A DNA stretch of 64,000 bases from Pseudomonas viridiflava (GTDB lineage Bacteria > Pseudomonadota > Gammaproteobacteria > Pseudomonadales > Pseudomonadaceae), in NCBI RefSeq assembly GCF_900591205.1, contig NZ_UUPU01000027.1:248001-312000 (forward strand), written 5' to 3'. The position numbers were made by a program, and so were the translations under genes. Below the pieces are notes generated by a model. That model saw only the letters and a list, made by a program, of their open reading frames with translations. It ran no database searches and was not told the origin of the DNA. This document shows, piece by piece, positions 51,493-59,737 of the stretch; the first letter of the stretch is position 1; the number at the start of each line of letters is the position of its first letter.

Positions 51493-53229
51493 ATGCCTGA
51501 CAAAAAGCCCGGCCTACGCTCCGCCCAGTGGTTTGGCACCGCCGACAAGAACGGCTTCATGTACCGCAGCTGGATGAAGAATCAGGGCATTGCCGACCAT
51601 CAGTTCCATGGCAAGCCGATCATCGGTATCTGCAACACCTGGTCGGAACTGACCCCGTGCAACGCGCATTTCCGCCAGATCGCCGAGCACGTCAAACGCG
51701 GCGTGATCGAGGCCGGTGGCTTCCCGGTGGAGTTCCCGGTGTTCTCCAACGGCGAATCCAACCTGCGCCCCACCGCCATGCTCACCCGCAACCTGGCGAG
51801 CATGGATGTAGAGGAAGCCATTCGCGGCAACCCCATCGACGGCGTGGTGCTGCTGACCGGTTGCGACAAGACCACCCCGGCGCTGCTGATGGGCGCCGCC
51901 AGTTGCGACGTACCGGCGATCGTGGTCACCGGCGGGCCGATGCTCAACGGCAAGCACAAGGGCCAGGACATCGGCTCGGGCACGGTGGTGTGGCAGCTCA
52001 GCGAACAGGTCAAGGCCGGCACGATTACCCTGGACGACTTCCTCGCAGCCGAGGGCGGCATGTCACGCTCGGCGGGCACCTGCAACACCATGGGCACCGC
52101 GTCGACCATGGCCTGCATGGCCGAGGCGCTGGGCACATCCCTGCCGCACAACGCGGCGATCCCGGCGGTGGATGCGCGGCGTTATGTGCTGGCGCATATG
52201 TCCGGCATGCGCGCCGTGGAAATGGTGCGCGAAGACTTGAAGCTGTCGAAGATCCTGACCAAGGAGGCGTTTGAAAACGCGATCCGCGTAAACGCGGCCA
52301 TCGGCGGCTCGACCAATGCGGTGATTCACTTGAAAGCCATCGCCGGGCGCATCGGCGTCGAGTTGGATCTGGATGACTGGACCCGCATGGGCCGTGGCAT
52401 GCCGACCATCGTCGACCTGCAGCCGTCGGGGCGCTTCCTGATGGAAGAGTTCTACTATGCCGGTGGCCTGCCCGCCGTGTTGCGCCGCCTCGGTGAGGCC
52501 AACCTGATTCCGCACCCGAACGCCCTGACCGTCAATGGCAAGTCGTTGGGCGAAAACACCAAGGACTCGCCGATCTACGGCCAGGACGAAGTGATCCGCA
52601 CCCTCGACAACCCGATCCGCGCCGACGGCGGTATCTGCGTGCTGCGCGGCAATCTGGCGCCGTTGGGCGCGGTGCTCAAGCCATCGGCGGCCAGCCCCGA
52701 ACTGATGCAGCACCGGGGCCGCGCCGTGGTGTTCGAGAACTTCGACATGTACAAGGCACGTATCAACGACCCGGAGCTGGAGGTGGACGCCAACTCGATC
52801 CTGGTCATGAAAAACTGCGGGCCCAAGGGTTACCCGGGCATGGCCGAAGTCGGCAACATGGGCCTGCCGGCCAAGCTGCTGGCCCAGGGCGTGACGGATA
52901 TGGTGCGCATATCCGATGCGCGCATGAGCGGCACCGCCTACGGCACCGTGGTGTTGCACGTGGCGCCGGAAGCCGCCGCCGGTGGGCCGTTGGCCACGGT
53001 AAAGGAAGGTGACTGGATCGAACTCGACTGCGCCAACGGCCGCTTGCACCTGGACATCCCCGACGCAGAGCTGGCGGCGCGCATGGCCGACCTGAAACCG
53101 CCGCAGAACCTGATCGTCGGCGGCTATCGCCAGCTGTACATCGACCACGTGCTGCAGGCCGACCAGGGTTGCGATTTTGACTTCCTGGTGGGTTGCCGAG
53201 GGGCGGAAGTCCCCCGGCATTCCCACTAA
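51493..53229 (+). CDS. IlvD/Edd-family aldonate dehydratase, probable L-arabonate dehydratase
   Basis: 578 residues from ATG 51493 (MPDKKPGLRS), with AAGAGAAAC upstream. Iron-sulfur cysteines lie in GICNTWSELTPCN near 43-55, VVLLTGCDKTTPALLM near 117-132 and SRSAGTCNTMGTASTM near 190-205. The C-terminal half has the DEVIRTLDNPIRADGGICVLRGNLAP stretch (key GGI-VLRGN) and MKNCGPKGYPGMAEVGN near 438. The subfamily without the amino-acid-pathway features matches sugar-acid dehydratases (arabonate, xylonate, gluconate). It is divergent from the sugar operon and catalyses L-arabonate to 2-keto-3-deoxy-L-arabonate by context. Confidence 0.92.
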   Translation: MPDKKPGLRSAQWFGTADKNGFMYRSWMKNQGIADHQFHGKPIIGICNTWSELTPCNAHFRQIAEHVKRGVIEAGGFPVEFPVFSNGESNLRPTAMLTRNLASMDVEEAIRGNPIDGVVLLTGCDKTTPALLMGAASCDVPAIVVTGGPMLNGKHKGQDIGSGTVVWQLSEQVKAGTITLDDFLAAEGGMSRSAGTCNTMGTASTMACMAEALGTSLPHNAAIPAVDARRYVLAHMSGMRAVEMVREDLKLSKILTKEAFENAIRVNAAIGGSTNAVIHLKAIAGRIGVELDLDDWTRMGRGMPTIVDLQPSGRFLMEEFYYAGGLPAVLRRLGEANLIPHPNALTVNGKSLGENTKDSPIYGQDEVIRTLDNPIRADGGICVLRGNLAPLGAVLKPSAASPELMQHRGRAVVFENFDMYKARINDPELEVDANSILVMKNCGPKGYPGMAEVGNMGLPAKLLAQGVTDMVRISDARMSGTAYGTVVLHVAPEAAAGGPLATVKEGDWIELDCANGRLHLDIPDAELAARMADLKPPQNLIVGGYRQLYIDHVLQADQGCDFDFLVGCRGAEVPRHSH

Positions 53230-53277
53230 TTGGGATGCTATGATGCCGCGTCTTTAAGCCAGAGCATCCCCGCCGTT

Positions 53278-54000
53278 ATGGATCACCAGCCGCCCAAGCC
53301 GCGCAAGAGCATGCATGCCCAGATCGTTCAGGACTTGGGCATGCATATTGTTTCCGGCCGCTTCAAGCCCGAAGAACGCCTGCCCATGGAGGCCACGCTG
53401 TGCGAGGAGTACAAGGTCAGCCGCTCGGTGTTGCGCGAGGCGACCCGGGTGCTCAGCGCCAAGGGCCTGGTGTATTCCAAGCCGCGGGTGGGCGCAGTGG
53501 TGCGGCCACGCTTGAAATGGCACCTGCTCGACCCGGATGTGCTGTCTTGGTTGATGCAGTCCACGCCCCACAGTGAGTTTTTCAACACCCTGGCCGGTGT
53601 GCGGCGCATTCTCGAACCGGAAATCGCCGCCATGGCCGCGACCACCGCCACCGCTGAAGACATCGCCACCATCGAACAAGCCTACCTGGGCATGGAAACC
53701 GCGCAAACCCACGAACAGCTGCTGCAAGCCGACCTGGATTTCCACCGTGCCATCGCCGATGCCACCCGCAACGACCTGCTCGCCTACATGTGCAACATGC
53801 TTTCGCTGCCGTTGCGCGAGTCGATCAACATCACCAACCGCCGCCCGGATATCCAGGGCCTGAGCCTGCCCCGGCACAAGGCGATCCTTACCGCGATCCA
53901 GAACCGCGACGCGCTTGGGGCGCGGCATGCGTCGCTGGTGCAGTTGGATGACACGCGGGTGGCGTTGGATACGGTGATGAATGTGCTGACGCCGCTCTAA
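53278..54000 (+). CDS. GntR/FadR-family transcriptional regulator of the pentose cluster
   Basis: 240 residues from ATG 53278 (MDHQPPKPRK). A winged helix (about 10-80: QIVQDLGMHIVSGRFKPEERLPMEATLCEEYKVSRSVLREATRVL region) is followed by an FCD effector domain with metal-binding His in DLDFHRAIADATRN near 160 and in LSLPRHKAILTAIQNRD near 203. It starts 48 bases after the dehydratase stop, so they are co-transcribed. It likely represses both divergent units through the ACTATATAGT-type sites and is relieved by a pathway sugar acid. Confidence 0.92.
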   Translation: MDHQPPKPRKSMHAQIVQDLGMHIVSGRFKPEERLPMEATLCEEYKVSRSVLREATRVLSAKGLVYSKPRVGAVVRPRLKWHLLDPDVLSWLMQSTPHSEFFNTLAGVRRILEPEIAAMAATTATAEDIATIEQAYLGMETAQTHEQLLQADLDFHRAIADATRNDLLAYMCNMLSLPLRESINITNRRPDIQGLSLPRHKAILTAIQNRDALGARHASLVQLDDTRVALDTVMNVLTPL

Positions 54001-54043
54001 AGCGGGAGCTGGCAACCGGGCTTTATCGGGTGTAACTCGATCC

Positions 54044-54137
54044 AAATGTGGGAGCGGGCTTGCTCGCGAATGCGGTGGATCAGTCACTGAATCTGTTGAC
54101 TGACATACCGCATTCGCGAGCAAGCCCGCTCCCACAA
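54044..54137. repeat. REPIN, GTGGGAGCGGGCTTGC class
   Basis: Inverted pair: AAATGTGGGAGCGGGCTTGC on the left and GCAAGCCCGCTCCCACA on the right, with GAATGCGGTGGATCAG between them. It is a third variant of the GTGGGAG head with a GCGGGC/GCCCGC hairpin, between convergent genes. Confidence 0.92.
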
Positions 54138-54173
54138 GGGTTATGCGGTGTGCCCGCACATCCTGCTCTTTGT

Positions 54174-56309
54174 TTACAGGGTGTAGGCAATGCCTACCTG
54201 CACCGTGCGCGGCGCGCCTGGGTAGGCGTAGATGTTGCCGAACGCACCCTCTTCATACTCGCGGTTGAACAGGTTCTTCACATCCAGGTTCAGCCGCACC
54301 TTGTCATTGACCTTGTAGTAGCTGAGCAGGTCGACCACGGTGTAGGCGTCCATCGAAAACGCGGTATTGGAGGTCTGGCCAGCACGCTGGTCCACGTACT
54401 TGCCGCCCGCCCCCAGACCCAGTCCTTTGAGGGCGCCGTCCTGGAATTCGTAGACATTGAGCAGGCTGAAGCTGTTGCGCGGGATGTTCAGCAAGCGGGT
54501 GCCGGTGCGCAAGGTGTTGTCCTTGGTGACTTCGGCATCCACATAGGCATAGCCGCCGATCACGCGCCATTCAGGCGTGATATTGCCCGCCACGTTCAGG
54601 TCGAACCCACGGCTGCGCACCTGGCCGGCGGCGACGCTGAAGGCTGAGTCCACGGGGTCGGTGGTGAGGACGTTTTTCTTCTCGATCTGGTAGATCGCCG
54701 CGTCGACGCTCAGTTGACGATCCAGCGCCTCCCACTTGATACCCATCTCGTAGGACTTGCCTTTTTCCGGCTCAAAACCACCGCCCTGACGGCTGGCACC
54801 GGTGTTGGGCTTGAACGAGCGTGCGGCGTCGGCGTAGACCGCGACGGTGTCGGTGAGGTCGTAGATCACGCCCACACGTGGGGTGACCGCATTGTCCGCC
54901 GCTTGCCAGTTTTTGGTGCCCGGCACGTAGGATTCGTATTCATGTTCAAAGCGTTCAAAACGCGCACCGGCCAACACTTTCAAACGCTCGGTCAACGCCA
55001 CCTGGTCCTGGACGAAGGCCGCGTAGGTCTTGAGGTTTTCCTTGTCGTGGGTCGGCGTGCGCGTCAGCGGTGGGCGCGTCTGGCCGTAGACCGGATCGAA
55101 GATGTCGATCGGGTAAGTACCTACCGCGGCGCTGGAGCGCTGGATGATCGACTTGTAGTCGTAGTCTTCGTACTCGATACCGGTCAGCAACGTGTGATCG
55201 AAGCCGCCCGTTGAGAAATGGCCCGTCAGGTTGAGCTGGTAGTCCTTGTCGGTCCACTCCAGCTTGCGGTAGTTGAAATTGCGTTGCAGCGTACGGCCGT
55301 CGGCGCCCAGGCTGGTCGTGCCGTTGGCCTCGATGGCGTTGCCCGCCAAGGTGCCATCCAGCCATTGGAACCCACCACCCAATGTCCAGTTGTCGTTGAG
55401 CAGATGCTCGAAACGCAATTGCGCCATGTTGTTGTCGTTGTGCAGCTTGCCAACGTCCTTGTCACCCCAGAAGGTGTCGCGCGAAGGCGTGCCACGCTGG
55501 TTGGGGAAACGCGTGAGGCCGCGATCCAGCGGGTGGTTGTTGCGCATGAAATCGCCTTCGAAGATCACTTTGGTGTCGTCGCTGGCCTGCCAGGTGATCA
55601 CCGGGGTCACGCCGTAGCGCTCGGTTTCGACATGGTCACGGAAGGTGTCGCCGCCCTCGCCCACCACGTTCAGGCGATACGCCAGACGACCTTGCTCGTC
55701 CAGCGGGCCGGAGGCGTCGAGGGTGGCGCGCTGCATGCCCTGGTCATTCAGCTGGCTGCCGAGGGTTACGGTCGGCTCGGCCAGCGGTTGCTTGGAAACC
55801 ACGTTGAATGTGCCGCCTGGGTCGCCACGGCCGTACAGCATGGTGGCTGGCCCGCGCAGCACTTCGAGACGCTCGATGGTGTTGGCGTCCGGCATGTTCG
55901 GGTAGCCACGGTTGATCGGGAAACCGTTGCGGTAGAACTCGCCGGTGGTAAAGCCGCGCACGGTGAAGGTGGTGAGCCCCTGCCCGCCGAAGTTGTTGGC
56001 CCGGCCCACGCCGCCGGCGTAGTCCAGCGCATCCTGCAAGCGCGTGGCGCCGATGTCTTCGACTACCGCTTTGGACACGACGCTGATCGACTGCGGCGTT
56101 TCATGAATGGAGGTGTCAGTTCGCGTCGCACTGGCCGAACGTGTGGCGTGGTATCCCTGCACCGGCCCCTGGGCCGTTTCATAGTCGGCTGTGCCGGTGA
56201 TGCTGGTGGCTTGCAACTCAATGCCGGTTTTTTCAACCGGCTCGAGGTCGGCCCAACTGAAAGGTGAAAACGCCTGAAGCACACAAATGGAAACCAGGGT
56301 ACGACGCAT
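54174..56309 (-). CDS. TonB-dependent siderophore receptor
   Basis: Outer-membrane ferric-siderophore receptor, 711 residues from ATG 56309 (MRRTLVSICVLQAFSPFSWA signal peptide). A longer start, ATG 56348, is possible. The plug domain covers about 60-210: TSIHETPQSISVVSKAVVEDIG (key ETPQSISVV), FTVRGFTTGEFYRNGFP and RLEVLRGPATMLYGRGDPGGTFN (key EVLRGPA). The 22-strand barrel follows and ends VQVGIAYTL. It lacks the FecA-type N-terminal signalling domain, and no sigma/anti-sigma genes adjoin it, so it is a plain transporter regulated by Fur through the box upstream. FhuA-type ferric hydroxamate receptors are the closest class by layout. Confidence 0.92.
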   Translation of the reverse strand: MRRTLVSICVLQAFSPFSWADLEPVEKTGIELQATSITGTADYETAQGPVQGYHATRSASATRTDTSIHETPQSISVVSKAVVEDIGATRLQDALDYAGGVGRANNFGGQGLTTFTVRGFTTGEFYRNGFPINRGYPNMPDANTIERLEVLRGPATMLYGRGDPGGTFNVVSKQPLAEPTVTLGSQLNDQGMQRATLDASGPLDEQGRLAYRLNVVGEGGDTFRDHVETERYGVTPVITWQASDDTKVIFEGDFMRNNHPLDRGLTRFPNQRGTPSRDTFWGDKDVGKLHNDNNMAQLRFEHLLNDNWTLGGGFQWLDGTLAGNAIEANGTTSLGADGRTLQRNFNYRKLEWTDKDYQLNLTGHFSTGGFDHTLLTGIEYEDYDYKSIIQRSSAAVGTYPIDIFDPVYGQTRPPLTRTPTHDKENLKTYAAFVQDQVALTERLKVLAGARFERFEHEYESYVPGTKNWQAADNAVTPRVGVIYDLTDTVAVYADAARSFKPNTGASRQGGGFEPEKGKSYEMGIKWEALDRQLSVDAAIYQIEKKNVLTTDPVDSAFSVAAGQVRSRGFDLNVAGNITPEWRVIGGYAYVDAEVTKDNTLRTGTRLLNIPRNSFSLLNVYEFQDGALKGLGLGAGGKYVDQRAGQTSNTAFSMDAYTVVDLLSYYKVNDKVRLNLDVKNLFNREYEEGAFGNIYAYPGAPRTVQVGIAYTL

Positions 56310-56396
56310 GAGTGATGAACCTAGTGAAAGAGCCAGACGGGGCGGCATATCTGCCAATTATTTTGCGGCGCATGCTATACCAATGCGCCAGCAATT

Positions 56397-56415
56397 GATA
56401 TGTATTCTCATTCAC
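56397..56415 (-). promoter_or_regulatory. Fur-box candidate upstream of TonB-dependent receptor
   Basis: GATATGTATTCTCATTCAC agrees at 12 of 19 positions with the Fur consensus and lies 88-106 bases upstream of the receptor ATG in an AT-rich stretch. This is the level of match seen for many Pseudomonas Fur sites. Confidence 0.6.
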
Positions 56416-56468
56416 TATTTTTTGAGTATCCAACTGCTAACAATCAAGTCAGTCGACAAATACGGACC

Positions 56469-56495
56469 AAAAAAAAGCCACTCAATGGAGTGGCT
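56469..56495 (-). terminator. Rho-independent terminator of xenA
   Basis: On the minus strand AGCCACTC-CATT-GAGTGGCT is followed by TTTTTTT, starting about 21 bases beyond the xenA stop. Confidence 0.92.
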
Positions 56496-56515
56496 CATAG
56501 ACAGCGTGGTTTGCC

Positions 56516-57607
56516 TCAGCGATAGCGTTCCAGCCAATGCGCGTAAGGCGCCGGCAAGGTCCAGGACGACTTCTCAACCCCCAGTTCCTTGGCCGCAAAA
56601 TACGCCCAGTGCGGATCGGCCAAGTGCGCACGACCGACCGATACCAGGTCCAAATGGCCGGACTGCAACGCGCCTTCCGCCAGTTGCGGCGTGCCAAAGC
56701 CCCATGCCGAAGTCACCGGGATACCCGCTTCGCGGCGTACGCGCTCGGCGACCGGGCCCATAAAGGCCGGGCCCCACGGGATGTTGGTGTCGGGGATGGT
56801 AAAACCGACGCTGACGCTCAGCAGGTCCAGGCCACCGGCTTTGAAGCGGCGGGCCAGTTCGATGGACTCGGTGAGGGTCTGTTCGTCGCGACCGTCGTAC
56901 TCGATCACGCCGAAACGCGCGGTCAGCGGCAGGTTTTCCGGCCACACCTCACGCACGGCGGCCAGGGTTTCCAGAAGGAAGCGGCTGCGGTTGTCGAAGC
57001 TGCCACCGTAGGCGTCGGTACGCTGGTTGGAATGCTCGGAGAAAAAGCTCTGGCCCAGGTAGCCGTGGGCGAAGTGCAACTCGATCCACTCAAAGCCGGC
57101 GTCACGGGCACGGCGAGCGGCGTCGACGAAGTTCTGTTTGACCCGATTGATATCGTCCAGGGTCATTGCACGCGGCACTTGCGGCAGGTTGGCGCCGAAC
57201 GCAATGGCCGACGGCGCGATGGTTTCCCAGCTGCGCGGATCGGATGCGGGCATATGGTCATCGCCTTCCCAGGGGCGATTCGCGCTGGCTTTACGGCCGG
57301 CATGCGCAATCTGAATGCCCGGCACCGAGCCTGCTGCCTTGATGGCCTTGACCATTGGCACAAACGCCTCGGCGTGGGCATCACTCCAGATGCCGGCACA
57401 GCCCGGCGTGATGCGGCCTTCGGGGGCCACGGCGGTGGCTTCGACCACTACCAGGCCGGCGCCGCCTCGGGCCATGCTGGCCAGGTGCACTTGGTGCCAG
57501 TCATTGACGATGCCGTCATCGGCCATGTATTGGCACATCGGCGGGATGGCGATGCGATTGCGCAGGGTCACGTCTTTGAGTTTAAAGGGTTCGAACAAGG
57601 CGGCCAT
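56516..57607 (-). CDS. xenA: Old-yellow-enzyme-family xenobiotic reductase
   Basis: FMN-dependent NADPH ene-reductase that reduces activated C=C bonds and nitro compounds. From ATG 57607 the protein has 363 residues, the length of Pseudomonas XenA. Its diagnostic residues fall at the same numbers: Cys25 in IPPMCQY, the His pair in ELHFAHGYLGQSF near 178-181 and the C-terminal Trp358 in HWLERYR. HSNQRTDAYGGSFDNRSRF near 190-208 (key YGGS-NR) is the OYE signature. GGAG lies nine bases before the start. It is divergent from an ArsR-type repressor with a strong operator between them, and ends in a terminator. Confidence 0.94.
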   Translation of the reverse strand: MAALFEPFKLKDVTLRNRIAIPPMCQYMADDGIVNDWHQVHLASMARGGAGLVVVEATAVAPEGRITPGCAGIWSDAHAEAFVPMVKAIKAAGSVPGIQIAHAGRKASANRPWEGDDHMPASDPRSWETIAPSAIAFGANLPQVPRAMTLDDINRVKQNFVDAARRARDAGFEWIELHFAHGYLGQSFFSEHSNQRTDAYGGSFDNRSRFLLETLAAVREVWPENLPLTARFGVIEYDGRDEQTLTESIELARRFKAGGLDLLSVSVGFTIPDTNIPWGPAFMGPVAERVRREAGIPVTSAWGFGTPQLAEGALQSGHLDLVSVGRAHLADPHWAYFAAKELGVEKSSWTLPAPYAHWLERYR

Positions 57608-57637
57608 CGGGGACTCCAGGAGCAAGTGAGTGATTCG

Positions 57638-57661
57638 ATAGTTCGATGGTAATCGAACTAT
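57638..57661. promoter_or_regulatory. Operator between xenA and the ArsR-family gene
   Basis: Perfect inverted repeat: ATAGTTCGA, six bases, TCGAACTAT (9+9). It lies 30 bases from the xenA ATG and 24 bases from the first ATG of the repressor. ArsR-family dimers bind such sites, so both genes are probably controlled from it. Confidence 0.8.
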
Positions 57662-57685
57662 GGTGCTCAACGATACCCCCCTGTT

Positions 57686-57997
57686 ATGATTCGCCGCATG
57701 CGAGCCTTCAAACACCCCACCCTTCAAGACCTGACCCTCGAGCGTCTGCTGTACGCCTTGAGTGATCCGGTGCGCCTGGAAATCGTGCGCTGCCTGGCCG
57801 GTGTGCCCGAGGCCACTTGCGGCGAACTGGACGGCGGGCGACCCAAGTCCAGCATGTCCCATCACTTTCGCGTATTGCGCGATGCCGGCCTGGTGCAAAC
57901 CCGCAGCGTGGGCACCACCCATATGAACTCACTGCGCGGCGAACTGCTTGAAAGCCGCTTTCCCGGCCTGCTTGAGTGCATTCTGGCCCAGCGGTAA
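57686..57997 (+). CDS. ArsR-family helix-turn-helix repressor
   Basis: 103 residues. A winged helix covers about 15-90: ERLLYALSDPVRLEIVRCLAG, then GRPKSSMSHHFRVLRDAGLVQTRSVGTTH (recognition helix SSMSHHFRVL). There is no metal-binding ELCVCD motif, and the two cysteines near 38 and 46 do not fit ArsR metal sites, so the effector is likely a small electrophile. ATG 57686 or 57698 could be the start; neither has a clear ribosome-binding site. It is divergent from xenA and presumably represses it through the 9+9 operator. Confidence 0.9.
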   Translation: MIRRMRAFKHPTLQDLTLERLLYALSDPVRLEIVRCLAGVPEATCGELDGGRPKSSMSHHFRVLRDAGLVQTRSVGTTHMNSLRGELLESRFPGLLECILAQR

Positions 57998-58003
57998 ACC
58001 GCA

Positions 58004-58462
58004 TCAGTCCAGCAGCGCGATCAACCGCGTCTCTATCGACGCCTGCCCCACCTCCAGCACCGCCAATGTCACCGGCAACTTGAAGCGCCGCCGCCCTGCA
58101 GCGCCGGGGTTCACATAGAGCGTTGTACCGCGCCATTCGATCAGCGGCTTGTGCGAATGGCCGGTGATCACCAGGCGGGTATGCGAACCGAGCAAGGCCG
58201 GCACGTCGGCGATGTCATGCACCACCAACGTCTGCCAACCCTTTAAATCAATACTCAGATGGTCGGGCACCTGCCGCGCCCACGCTGAATCCTGGTCATT
58301 ATTGCCGCGCACGGCATGCAGGGGCGCGATCTGCGCCAACTGCTCAAGAATCTCGGGGCTGCCGATATCGCCGGCATGGATAAGATGTTCGCAGCCCTGC
58401 AAGGCCATTACGGCTTCAGGGCGCAACAAGCCGTGGGTATCGGAAATTACGCCGATTTTCAT
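58004..58462 (-). CDS. YfcE/MJ0936-type metallophosphoesterase
   Basis: 152-residue cytosolic phosphodiesterase. The two-metal site has D-x-H in ISDTHGLLRPEA near 7-9, GD in LIHAGDIGSPE near 31, GNND near 53, His in VVHD near 81 and GHSH in VITGHSHKPL near 100-103. It is last gene of the operon with the 61-residue protein and the diguanylate cyclase (21-base gap). It would hydrolyse phosphodiesters; the natural substrate is unknown, and a role in cyclic-dinucleotide product turnover is only suggested by the neighbours. Confidence 0.9.
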   Translation of the reverse strand: MKIGVISDTHGLLRPEAVMALQGCEHLIHAGDIGSPEILEQLAQIAPLHAVRGNNDQDSAWARQVPDHLSIDLKGWQTLVVHDIADVPALLGSHTRLVITGHSHKPLIEWRGTTLYVNPGAAGRRRFKLPVTLAVLEVGQASIETRLIALLD

Positions 58463-58483
58463 GCTGCCTCCGGGGCGTCGGGT

Positions 58484-58669
58484 TCAGGCCGGCGGCTCAC
58501 TGCGAGCATCCGCAGGCCGCTCAAAAGTCAGTGCACCAATCCGCCCTTGCAGCCGATCGACAAATTGCTGGGCCTCCAACCGAGTGGCGAACATCAAGTT
58601 AAGTTCACCCAGGTGTAACAGACAGCCTTTGGGTGAATCAACGTCTTCAAGCTCGATCCTCATATACAT
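58484..58669 (-). CDS. 61-residue protein overlapping the diguanylate cyclase gene
   Basis: Reads MYMRIELEDVDSPKGC..., a small beta/alpha domain with no signal peptide. The ATG (58669) lies inside the end of the GGDEF gene (23-base overlap) and has AAGG six bases upstream; ATG 58663 is an alternative. The 21-base gap to the phosphoesterase and preserved frame make it a real gene. It is not recognised by family, and could modulate either neighbour. Confidence 0.65.
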   Translation of the reverse strand: MYMRIELEDVDSPKGCLLHLGELNLMFATRLEAQQFVDRLQGRIGALTFERPADARSEPPA

Positions 58670-59711
58670 GCCTTACTGTGGGTTTGACTGAACCGTGAGC
58701 AACCAGTGCGCCGTCCAGATACACACGGTCTTTGCCGTTGCCTTTGGATGCGTAAAGGTTGCGATCTGCGCATTTGAGCACCGCCGACAGCTCGGCCCCG
58801 GTCGTAAACCGCGCCATGCCGGCGCTGCAGGTGTAGTCATGGGGCGGCGCGACACTGCAGCGAATCGTTTGCAGCAGGCGCAGCGCAAAGTCGCACGCCA
58901 CGGCCGGATCATCCCCCACCAGCAGCACGCCAAACTCCTCGCCCCCGATACGGCCGACACTGTGACTGCCCTGGGTGGATTTGAGGCAATCGGCCATGGC
59001 GCACAGGATCTTGTCGCCGACGTCGTGGCCGAACTGGTCATTCTTCAACTTGAAACTGTCGATATCCAACATCATGAAGTAGCCGCTTTCGCCCGCAGCA
59101 ATCAGCTTGGCGAAGCTCTCCATGAACGCCCGTCGGTTCAACAAGGATGTCAGGTAATCGGTTTGCGCCATTACTCTGAACTCACTCTCTACCAGCAGCA
59201 CCGAACGCAGGTTTTTCACGTAGGTAAAATTCAGGATAAAGCCAATCGACACTGAGGCCGCGCAAAAGGTAAACAGGTAAATCTCAGCACCTTCGTAAAG
59301 GCCCACCTGGACATTCGGCCACGTCACTACCCAGACCAATGTGGCGGCTATCAGGAAATCCTGAGCGGCGATAAACAGCAGTGCGCTGCTGACCACCAGG
59401 GTCACGGCAAGAGGCAAGGCAAACACCTGCAGTTGCGGATGTATGCGAATCACGTAGGCGAACCCGACGCAGAGCAGCGCCATATAGACGATACCCAGCG
59501 CCCGCCACACAAAATAGTTGGTTGCCGCACGGTGAAATTGATACACCGCAAACAGGCAACCGGTGATGACCACCAGATACAGGCCAAAGGTGTTTTCGCG
59601 GTCAGCCAGCAATACGCCCAACCACGCGATGATCCCGATCAACTCAGCCTGGGCAACCGCAGGAGACAGCAACCGTTGCATTCGCTGTCTGATTCTCAAG
59701 TTAGCCGGCAT
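58647..59711 (-). CDS. Diguanylate cyclase with MASE-like membrane region
   Basis: Makes cyclic di-GMP from GTP. 354 residues from ATG 59711; GTG 59717, two codons earlier, is equally possible. Residues 15-165 hold five or six hydrophobic helices. The GGDEF domain (about 180-335) is catalytically intact: TDYLTSLLNRRAF, FMMLDIDSFKLKNDQFGHDVGD and GRIGGEEFGVLL near 248-253. The inhibitory I-site is absent: the residues at the expected RxxD position read QGSH. Operon order is helix-turn-helix protein, cyclase, small protein, phosphoesterase. Confidence 0.92.
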   Translation of the reverse strand: MPANLRIRQRMQRLLSPAVAQAELIGIIAWLGVLLADRENTFGLYLVVITGCLFAVYQFHRAATNYFVWRALGIVYMALLCVGFAYVIRIHPQLQVFALPLAVTLVVSSALLFIAAQDFLIAATLVWVVTWPNVQVGLYEGAEIYLFTFCAASVSIGFILNFTYVKNLRSVLLVESEFRVMAQTDYLTSLLNRRAFMESFAKLIAAGESGYFMMLDIDSFKLKNDQFGHDVGDKILCAMADCLKSTQGSHSVGRIGGEEFGVLLVGDDPAVACDFALRLLQTIRCSVAPPHDYTCSAGMARFTTGAELSAVLKCADRNLYASKGNGKDRVYLDGALVAHGSVKPTVRHVYEDRA

Positions 59712-59737
59712 CTCCACACTCCCTGCGCATTAGTTGC

